Positions 6,135 to 9,769 of a stretch of 9,769 nt of DNA are shown here, in pieces. The notes below the pieces were generated by a model, which saw only the letters and a program-made list of their open reading frames with translations, was not told the origin of the DNA and searched no databases. Made by a program: the position numbers and the translations under genes. Source of the DNA: Chloroflexota bacterium (lineage in GTDB: Bacteria > Chloroflexota > Anaerolineae > Anaerolineales > Anaerolineaceae); assembly GCA_019136175.1 (NCBI GenBank), contig JAGVUS010000360.1:1-9769 (forward strand), read 5' to 3'. Every line of letters starts with the position of its first letter. Positions within the stretch are counted from its first letter, which is position 1.

Positions 6135-6665
6135 CTAACCGGCTGCAGGTGCAGCCTCTTTTTCGCTATACGCTTTGAACACTGCCGCAAGCGATCGGGC
6201 GGGTTCCACCAGTGTGCGGACGAGCTGACTGGCGGGAGCCTGCAGAACGCCCAAAAGCTTGGCGCGCATAATGGGCAGCGGGGGCAGCTCAGCCAGAGCC
6301 TTAACCTGTTCAAGCGTCAGGTATTCCGTGCCAAGGAAGCCACCCTTGATGGCAAAGATTTCAGACTTGACAGTCGAATCCACCATCAACTTGGCAATGG
6401 CGGGTGCATCGGTACGGGCAAGCACCACCAGCGTTGTGCCTTCCATATTGGGTGTATGGTACCCCTGGCTTTGCAGCACAGAATGGAAGAGGGTATTCTT
6501 TACCACATGAGATTCACCACCGGCTTCGCGGACCTTGGTGCGGAACGCATCAATATCCTTCATCGCCATCTTGTTGAAACTCAGCAGGAATACACCCTGC
6601 GATTCCTTCAGCCATTGCTCATATTGAGCAACCATAAATTCCTTATGTTTTCTTGAGAATGCCAA
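6135..6665 (-). CDS. rplJ: Ribosomal protein L10 (TTG start)
   Basis: L10 anchors the L7/L12 stalk to 23S rRNA and represses its own operon by binding the mRNA leader. The 176-residue product has the usual start (AFSRKHKEFMVAQYEQWLKESQGVFLLSF), the RNA-binding core with the conserved VVKNTLF and EGTTLVV blocks, and ALAELPPLPIMRAKLLGVLQAP. The C-terminal helix VEPARSLAAVFKAYSEKE should carry L12 dimers. I chose TTG 6665-6663 because L10 proteins start here and a very strong AAGGAGGTGA lies upstream (6682-6673), although GGAGG is about 10 nt from the TTG. The first in-frame ATG would remove ten conserved residues. A dedicated promoter, an L10-leader RNA and an attenuator lie upstream. Confidence 0.95.
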   Translation of the reverse strand: MAFSRKHKEFMVAQYEQWLKESQGVFLLSFNKMAMKDIDAFRTKVREAGGESHVVKNTLFHSVLQSQGYHTPNMEGTTLVVLARTDAPAIAKLMVDSTVKSEIFAIKGGFLGTEYLTLEQVKALAELPPLPIMRAKLLGVLQAPASQLVRTLVEPARSLAAVFKAYSEKEAAPAAG

Positions 6666-6697
6666 TGAATTTTCACCTCCTTCCTTGTTCAGGATTT

Positions 6698-6739
6698 AAA
6701 AAAGTCTTTACCTCACAAATTGCCAGGTAAAGACTTTTT
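6698..6739 (-). terminator. Attenuator terminator in the rplJL leader
   Basis: On the minus strand AAAAAGTCTTTACCT (6739-6725) pairs perfectly over 15 bp with AGGTAAAGACTTTTT (6713-6699), with an 11-nt loop and a run of six Ts ending at 6698. It lies 33 nt before the rplJ start and well after the promoter, so it must be bypassed for the operon to be expressed. Confidence 0.9.
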
Positions 6740-6748
6740 CGCCTGTCC

Positions 6749-6790
6749 GGGGCAGCGCCCCATCCAGGAGTTCACATCCCCATGGGGATG
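6749..6790 (-). other. Paired stem-loops between L10 aptamer and attenuator
   Basis: A 16-base perfect palindrome, CATCCCCATGGGGATG (6775-6790), and a GGGGC-AGC-GCCCC hairpin (6749-6761) lie between the aptamer and the terminator. CCCCAT of the first can also pair with ATGGGG of the second, so alternative folds are possible. Confidence 0.5.
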
Positions 6791-6805
6791 ATCGGTTTCG
6801 ATTTG

Positions 6806-6877
6806 GTCTTCACCTCGGCTGGATATTAAGCCTTCCTGCGAAGGCACCGGCTGTCTATGGTGAGAACAGCTCTCTCA
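6806..6877 (-). promoter_or_regulatory. L10 leader RNA (ribosomal protein L10 aptamer)
   Basis: The minus-strand RNA contains the hallmark order ATAGACAGCCGGTGCC, a GCCTT/AAGGC hairpin, GGCTTAATATCC and AGCCGAGG. This is the pattern I know from Bacillus-type L10 leaders (the Rfam L10_leader family). The GCCGG/CCAGC helix has one C-A mismatch where GCTGG would pair perfectly. A GAGA/TCTC stem precedes it. L10, probably with L12, should bind here and repress rplJL. The 3' edge, GAGGTGAAGAC (6816-6806), can alternatively pair with the terminator's 5' arm. Confidence 0.87.
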
Positions 6878-6911
6878 ATTGTCAATTGCGCGGGGTTGCG
6901 CAAGCAGGCGG

Positions 6912-6940
6912 ATTATATCTGATACCTCTCCGCCTGTCAA
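6912..6940 (-). promoter_or_regulatory. rplJL promoter, perfect sigma-70 consensus
   Basis: Read on the minus strand, TTGACA (6940-6935) and TATAAT (6917-6912) are separated by exactly 17 bp. Transcription should start near 6905, about 240 nt before rplJ. This promoter separates rplJL from the upstream rplKA genes. It is embedded in an 8-bp inverted repeat, CAGGCGGA (6905-6912) and TCCGCCTG (6929-6936). Confidence 0.92.
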
Positions 6941-6948
6941 TCAACCAG

Positions 6949-7656
6949 TTACATATTCTGGGCTGCCAGGGCATCCACCTTCACGCCGGGTCCCATCGTG
7001 GCGGTGATAGTCACACGCCGGATGTAGGTGCCGCGGGCTGCCGAGGGGCGCGCTTTCTTGATGGCATCCATCAGTGTGGCGAAGTTCTCGTAAAGTTTTT
7101 CCACTTCAAACGAGGTTTTGCCAATGGGAACGTGGATGTTGGCGGTCTTGTCGAGGCGGAATTCCACGCGACCAGCCTTTGCTTCGCGGATGACGCGGGG
7201 CAGGTCTTCAGCGGGGACGACGGTGCCAGCCTTGGGGTTCGGCATCAAGCCGCGCGGACCGAGAACACGACCCAGGCGACCCGCCTTGCCCATCATGTCG
7301 GGGGTGGCTATCGCCACATCAAAATCCGTCCAGCCGCCCTGGATTTTGGCAATCCATTCATCGCTGTCGGCAACATAATCCGCACCGGCTTCCTGGGCGC
7401 GGGTGGCGCCTTCCGCCTGGGCAAAGACCAGCACGCGGACGGTTTTACCCAGCCCGTTGGGCAGGACAACAACATCGCGCACCATCTGGTCCGCCTGGCG
7501 GGGATCCAGCCCCATGCGCATGTGAACTTCCACCGTGGCATCAAAGGAGGAGTAGGAGGTTTCCTTCACCAGCTCCAACGCCTTGCGGGGTTCGTAATAC
7601 GTTTTTTCATCAATTTTGGCAGCTGCTGCCAAATATTTCTTGCCGTGTTTTGCCAT
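6949..7656 (-). CDS. rplA: Ribosomal protein L1
   Basis: L1 builds the mobile L1 stalk next to the E site and, in many bacteria, represses the L11-L1 mRNA. The 235-residue product has the typical length and motifs: AKHGKKY at the start, YEPRKALELVKETS, then VVVLPNGLGKTVRVLVFAQ. The signature MGKAGRLGRVLGPRGLMPNPKAGTV is followed by GRVEFRLDKTANIHVPIGKTSF and, near the end, GTYIRRVTITATMGPGVKVD. ATG 7656-7654 is preceded by GAGGAGA at about 7661-7667. The frame is open 16 codons further upstream, but those residues are not L1-like. rplK lies 52 nt upstream, and the gap holds a possible L1-binding stem. The rplJL promoter begins immediately after its stop codon. Confidence 0.97.
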   Translation of the reverse strand: MAKHGKKYLAAAAKIDEKTYYEPRKALELVKETSYSSFDATVEVHMRMGLDPRQADQMVRDVVVLPNGLGKTVRVLVFAQAEGATRAQEAGADYVADSDEWIAKIQGGWTDFDVAIATPDMMGKAGRLGRVLGPRGLMPNPKAGTVVPAEDLPRVIREAKAGRVEFRLDKTANIHVPIGKTSFEVEKLYENFATLMDAIKKARPSAARGTYIRRVTITATMGPGVKVDALAAQNM

Positions 7657-7667
7657 GTTTTCTCCTC

Positions 7668-7702
7668 GTGGTACCAGCGGGCAGCCTTCGCCGCCCTCCC
7701 AC
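7668..7702 (-). other. Stem-loop before rplA, similar to the rplK leader
   Basis: On the minus strand GTGG (7702-7699) pairs with CCAC (7671-7668) outside and GGGC (7696-7693) with GCCC (7682-7679) inside, separated by an asymmetric 2/7-nt internal loop. It begins with GTGGGAGGG, the same nine bases as the rplK leader stem. It is a candidate L1-binding site. Confidence 0.4.
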
Positions 7703-7708
7703 AAACGG

Positions 7709-8134
7709 TTAGTCTACAATCGTGATGCCCATATTGCGGGCTGTGCCTTCCACCTGGCGGATGGCGTCTTCAATATCCACCGCGTTGGTGTCCTTCATCT
7801 TGATTTCAGCAATCTCTCGCACCTGGGCGCGGGTAACCTTGCCAACCTTTTCCCGGTTGGGAACTGCTGACCCCTTCTCCACACCGGCTGCCTTCTTGAG
7901 CAGAATGGAAGCGGGCGGTGACTTGAGAATGAAGGTAAAGGATCCATCGCTATACACGCTGATTTCGGCAGGAATGACATCGCCCACCCGGTTGCTGGTG
8001 CGGGCGTTATATTCCTTGCAGAACGCCATGATATTGATGCCAAAACCGGCGAGTGCCGGACCGACGGGCGGTGCGGGGTTTGCTTTCCCAGCCGCCAACT
8101 GCAAACGAACAACACCTTTTAGTTTTTTAGCCAC
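7709..8134 (-). CDS. rplK: Ribosomal protein L11 (GTG start)
   Basis: L11 forms the stalk base with 23S rRNA, contacts elongation factors and is needed for RelA-type stringent signalling. The 141-residue product has the N-terminal hinge LQLAAGKANPAPPVGPAL, FCKEYNART and IPAEISVYSDGSFTF, then the RNA-binding C-terminal domain (KSPPASILLKKAAGVEKGS, VGKVTRAQVREIAEIKMKD, GTARNMGI). The usual GPALGQHGVNI reads GPALAGFGINI, a change in the loop near the thiostrepton-binding prolines. GTG 8134-8132 was chosen because AAAGGAG lies about 7 nt upstream and L11 begins with AKKLKG. The frame is open upstream but encodes nothing L11-like. It lies between nusG and rplA, as in most bacteria. Confidence 0.97.
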   Translation of the reverse strand: MAKKLKGVVRLQLAAGKANPAPPVGPALAGFGINIMAFCKEYNARTSNRVGDVIPAEISVYSDGSFTFILKSPPASILLKKAAGVEKGSAVPNREKVGKVTRAQVREIAEIKMKDTNAVDIEDAIRQVEGTARNMGITIVD

Positions 8135-8159
8135 TGTTTCTCTCCTTTGTGGTAATAGC

Positions 8160-8186
8160 GGGTGATAAGGGGAGCACCCTCCCACC
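8160..8186 (-). promoter_or_regulatory. Candidate L1 autoregulatory stem in the rplK leader
   Basis: On the minus strand GGTG (8186-8183) and GGAG (8182-8179) pair with CTCC (8174-8171) and CACC (8164-8161) around a GGTG loop, with a one-sided 6-nt bulge CCTTAT. Two short stems with an asymmetric interior loop is the general form of L1 mRNA sites. The assignment is inference. Confidence 0.4.
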
Positions 8187-8190
8187 TGAA

Positions 8191-8210
8191 CCGCAGGAAA
8201 ATCCCTGCGG
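8191..8210 (-). other. Stem-loop between nusG and rplK
   Basis: CCGCAGG (8191-8197) and CCTGCGG (8204-8210) form a perfect 7-bp stem with a 6-nt loop, starting 12 nt past the nusG stop. There is no T-tract on the minus strand, so it may be an mRNA stability or processing element rather than a terminator. Confidence 0.5.
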
Positions 8211-8221
8211 ACCATTCACAA

Positions 8222-8905
8222 TTATGCCTTTTCGACCTGTAAAAAGTCCAGTTCCACGGGGGTTTCCCGTCCAAAGAAATTCACCATCACGCGCACCTTG
8301 GTGCGTTCCATGTCAATCTCCGCCACAGTGCCGCGGAAGTCGTTGAACGGTCCATCCACGATGCGAACCCGTTCGCCCACTTTGTAGGTCACCTTTACGT
8401 GCGGTGCTTCGGCTTCCATGCGCTTGAGAATCTGCGATACTTCTTCGGGACGCAGCGGCGTGGGCTGGTTGCCCATTCCCACAAAACCGGTAACGCCCGG
8501 CGTATTGCGGACCACGTACCAGGATTCCTCGGAAAGCAGCATGTACACCAGCACATAGCCGGGGAAGACGTGCCGTTCCACCGAGCGGCGCTTTCCATCC
8601 CGCACCTCAATTTCCTCCTGGGTCGGGATCACAACGTCAAAGATCTGATCCTTCATTCCCATGGATTCGATGCGCTGCTCCAGGTTGTGACGCACCTTGT
8701 TCTCGTAACCGGAATAGCAGTGAATTACGTACCAGGCAGCCTGGTTGTTGGGTTCCGGAGCGCCCTCTTCGGATTCGTAAGACGATGCTGGGGTGGGCGC
8801 GCTGGCACCGGAACGACGGGTGGTGCCCCCCGATTTTCGGCGGGGCTTCGGTTTCGGCGTTATTTCTTCCTGATCATCAAGCTCAAAATTATCCTGCGCG
8901 TCCAT
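8222..8905 (-). CDS. nusG: Transcription factor NusG with N-terminal tail
   Basis: NusG binds the RNA polymerase clamp and links it to Rho or the leading ribosome. The 227-residue product is longer than the usual ~180. The NGN domain begins at about residue 58 (WYVIHCYSGYENKVRHNLEQRI) and includes VFPGYVLVYM and VRNTPGVTGFVG. The KOW domain spans about 174-227 (YKVGERVRIVDGPFNDFRGTVAEID). Residues 1-56 are a low-complexity extension, acidic at first (DDQEE), then basic (KPKPRRK), then Ser/Ala/Glu-rich, probably disordered. ATG 8905 has GAGG six bases upstream and is the natural start. secE lies just upstream with a 26-nt gap; rplK follows after 87 nt. Confidence 0.96.
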   Translation of the reverse strand: MDAQDNFELDDQEEITPKPKPRRKSGGTTRRSGASAPTPASSYESEEGAPEPNNQAAWYVIHCYSGYENKVRHNLEQRIESMGMKDQIFDVVIPTQEEIEVRDGKRRSVERHVFPGYVLVYMLLSEESWYVVRNTPGVTGFVGMGNQPTPLRPEEVSQILKRMEAEAPHVKVTYKVGERVRIVDGPFNDFRGTVAEIDMERTKVRVMVNFFGRETPVELDFLQVEKA

Positions 8906-8931
8906 ACCTTACCTCAATTGCCTTGCCTGGT

Positions 8932-9249
8932 CTAAAGTGAGACAAGCAAAGCCAATAATTCAGAAAAGATGAAGTCCATCAAACCCAGGAACAGGCTCAT
9001 GACAGCCATGACAATCAAAACAACCTTGGTCAATGCCCAGGCTTGCTTGGTGGTGGGCCAGGTGACCTTGCGGAGTTCACCAATGGTTTCCTGCCACCAC
9101 TGCTTGATTTTGTTGGGCTTGCCAGACTTTTCGGATTTGACCGGTTTTTTGGCTTTGTCTGCCTCTTTGGACTTGGCGACCGGCTTTACCTGGGGCTTGC
9201 TGACAGGCTGTTCCACTTTTTTCGGTTGGATCTCATTTTTTGTTGCCAC
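8932..9249 (-). CDS. secE: Preprotein translocase subunit SecE (GTG start)
   Basis: SecE clamps SecY in the membrane translocon. The 105-residue product is the short single-spanning form with an extension. Residues 1-47 are Lys/Pro-rich and hydrophilic. The amphipathic segment with the family signature WWQETIGELRKVTWPTTKQAW lies at about 51-71, and one transmembrane helix follows (VVLIVMAVMSLFLGLMDFIFSELLALLV). GTG 9249-9247 was chosen because AAGGAG lies six bases upstream. Only 26 nt separate it from nusG, so the two are almost certainly cotranscribed. tRNA-Trp lies upstream, with a terminator-like hairpin in between. Confidence 0.96.
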   Translation of the reverse strand: MATKNEIQPKKVEQPVSKPQVKPVAKSKEADKAKKPVKSEKSGKPNKIKQWWQETIGELRKVTWPTTKQAWALTKVVLIVMAVMSLFLGLMDFIFSELLALLVSL

Positions 9250-9270
9250 GCGTCACTCCTTTTTATGGCT

Positions 9271-9294
9271 AAAACGCCGCCTTTGTGGCGGCGT
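9271..9294 (-). terminator. Terminator-like hairpin between tRNA-Trp and secE
   Basis: On the minus strand ACGCCGCC (9294-9287) pairs with GGCGGCGT (9281-9274) around a 5-nt loop, followed by TTTT. The T-tract is short, so termination is probably partial; it could also define the 3' trailer of the tRNA or act as an attenuator. Confidence 0.5.
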
Positions 9295-9310
9295 CGCCCG
9301 GGTTCCGAGG

Positions 9311-9383
9311 CAGGCCAGGCAGGAGTTGAACCCACAACCCCCGGTTTTGGAGACCGGTGCTCTGCCAATTGAGCTACTGGCCT
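9311..9383 (-). tRNA. trnW: tRNA-Trp (anticodon CCA)
   Basis: A full cloverleaf reads on the minus strand. The acceptor is AGGCCAG/CTGGCCT (9383-9377 with 9318-9312). The D arm is GCTC/GAGC. The anticodon stem is CCGGT/ACCGG with loop CTCCAAA, anticodon CCA at 9350-9348. The variable loop is GGGTT, and the T arm has loop TTCAACT. The discriminator base is G (9311), as expected for tRNA-Trp. The 3' CCA is not encoded. A tRNA-Trp beside secE-nusG is common. Confidence 0.97.
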
Positions 9384-9387
9384 GTAC

Positions 9388-9412
9388 GGGTGAGTCCGGC
9401 GTTCGCTCACCC
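9388..9412 (-). other. Stem-loop between rpmG and tRNA-Trp
   Basis: GGGTGAG (9388-9394) pairs with CTCACCC (9406-9412) over 7 bp with an 11-nt loop. It ends 4 bp before the tRNA 5' end and has no T-tract. It may assist processing of a joint mRNA-tRNA transcript. Confidence 0.45.
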
Positions 9413-9422
9413 ATCAAGAAAG

Positions 9423-9593
9423 CTACTTCGTCTCCCGATGTGCCGTGTGTTTGCGGCACCGCGGGCAATACTTATTAATCTGCATGCGACCAGGATCGTT
9501 GCGGCGGTTCTTTTCAGTGGTGTAGTTGCGTTCCTTGCATTCTTCGCAAGCCAGCGTGATCACCGGTCGGATATCTTTCTTCTTTGATGCCAT
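9423..9593 (-). CDS. rpmG: Ribosomal protein L33 (zinc-binding form)
   Basis: L33 is a small large-subunit protein near the E site. The 56-residue product starts MASKKKDIRPVITLACEECK and ends KYCPRCRKHTAHRETK. Cys16, Cys19, Cys43 and Cys46 form two CxxC pairs, so this is the zinc-binding (C+) type rather than the zinc-independent paralogue used under zinc limitation. The middle YTTEKNRRNDPGRMQINKYC is typical of the family. ATG 9593-9591 is preceded by AGGT about eight bases upstream. It lies between tuf and tRNA-Trp, a conserved arrangement. Confidence 0.95.
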   Translation of the reverse strand: MASKKKDIRPVITLACEECKERNYTTEKNRRNDPGRMQINKYCPRCRKHTAHRETK

Positions 9594-9630
9594 TTCTTTA
9601 CCTGCAATTCGCTTTCATTACCTTCCCGCC

Positions 9631-9661
9631 TCCCTCTCCCGGATTTGCACCGGGAGAGGGA
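9631..9661 (-). other. Strong stem-loop between tuf and rpmG
   Basis: TCCCTCTCCCGG (9631-9642) and CCGGGAGAGGGA (9650-9661) form a 12-bp perfect stem with a 7-nt loop. On the minus strand GGCGGGAAGG follows, with no T-tract, so it is not a standard intrinsic terminator. It could protect the abundant tuf mRNA 3' end or set a processing point. Confidence 0.6.
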
Positions 9662-9679
9662 AGGGGAATTTTCTGAAAA

Positions 9680-9769
9680 TTACTCAACAATCGCGGTGAT
9701 CACACCGGCGCCCACAGTCAGACCACCTTCGCGGATTGCGAAGTTCTGTCCCTGTTCCAACGCCACCGG
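9680..9769 (-). CDS. tuf: Elongation factor Tu (3' end)
   Basis: Only the last 29 codons and the stop are present; the gene continues past the right edge. The visible residues, PVALEQGQNFAIREGG followed by TVGAGVITAIVE, are the end of EF-Tu domain 3, which delivers aminoacyl-tRNA to the ribosome as a GTP complex. The segment normally written REGGRTVGAG has Leu in place of Arg (codon CTG at 9721-9719). I cannot tell whether that is a lineage feature. The stop is TAA at 9682-9680, and rpmG follows 86 nt later. Confidence 0.95.
   Translation of the reverse strand, partial: PVALEQGQNFAIREGGLTVGAGVITAIVE

Noticed and set aside
6886..7725. Long plus-strand open frame opposite rplA
   Set aside because: It is the antisense shadow of L1, has no ribosome-binding site, runs over the rplJL promoter and has no recognisable protein features.
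9667..9681. Palindrome AATTTTCTGAAAATT at the tuf stop
   Set aside because: It has a one-base centre, cannot form a hairpin as RNA, and is short and A/T-rich enough to occur by chance.
1..9769. CRISPR, insertion sequence, toxin-antitoxin, phage or biosynthetic locus
   Set aside because: I found no direct-repeat array, transposase, terminal repeats, integrase or cassette. Both strands are filled by conserved housekeeping genes.

Overview
The window looks like chromosomal core DNA from a bacterium of the Chloroflexota, most likely an Anaerolineae-like lineage. This is inferred from protein style: a family 5 solute-binding protein fragment, a Thr/Pro-linked lipoprotein, a Bacillus-type LexA box, a four-cysteine L33, and the tuf-rpmG-trnW-secE-nusG-rplK-rplA-rplJ-rplL order. 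No database was searched. I see no mobile element, CRISPR array, phage or defence locus. The interesting signals are mostly regulatory RNA and promoter architecture.

Plus strand, 1-5559: the 3' end of an ABC-transporter solute-binding protein gene with its terminator; a 569-residue lipoprotein with four BamE/BLIP-like repeats; greA behind an extended -10 promoter and a terminator-like leader hairpin; lysS; and lexA behind a perfect consensus promoter carrying two LexA boxes. A terminator-like hairpin follows each of these genes, so they look like separate transcription units, although lysS has no obvious promoter of its own.

Minus strand, 9769-5643 (read right to left): the end of tuf, rpmG (L33), tRNA-Trp(CCA), secE, nusG, rplK (L11), rplA (L1), then a new perfect consensus promoter, a long leader containing an L10-leader RNA and a transcription attenuator, rplJ (L10) and rplL (L7/L12). 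The cluster ends at a bidirectional terminator shared with lexA. The rpoB-rpoC genes that usually follow rplL are not here.

Together the minus-strand genes supply EF-Tu, the ribosomal stalk base and stalk (L11, L10, L12), L1, L33, the transcription-translation coupler NusG and the SecE translocon subunit. The plus-strand genes handle transcript cleavage (GreA), tRNA-Lys charging (LysS) and the SOS switch (LexA). The best-supported regulatory circuit is the rplJL leader: the segment next to the L10 aptamer is a near copy of the terminator's 3' arm, so it can act as an antiterminator.
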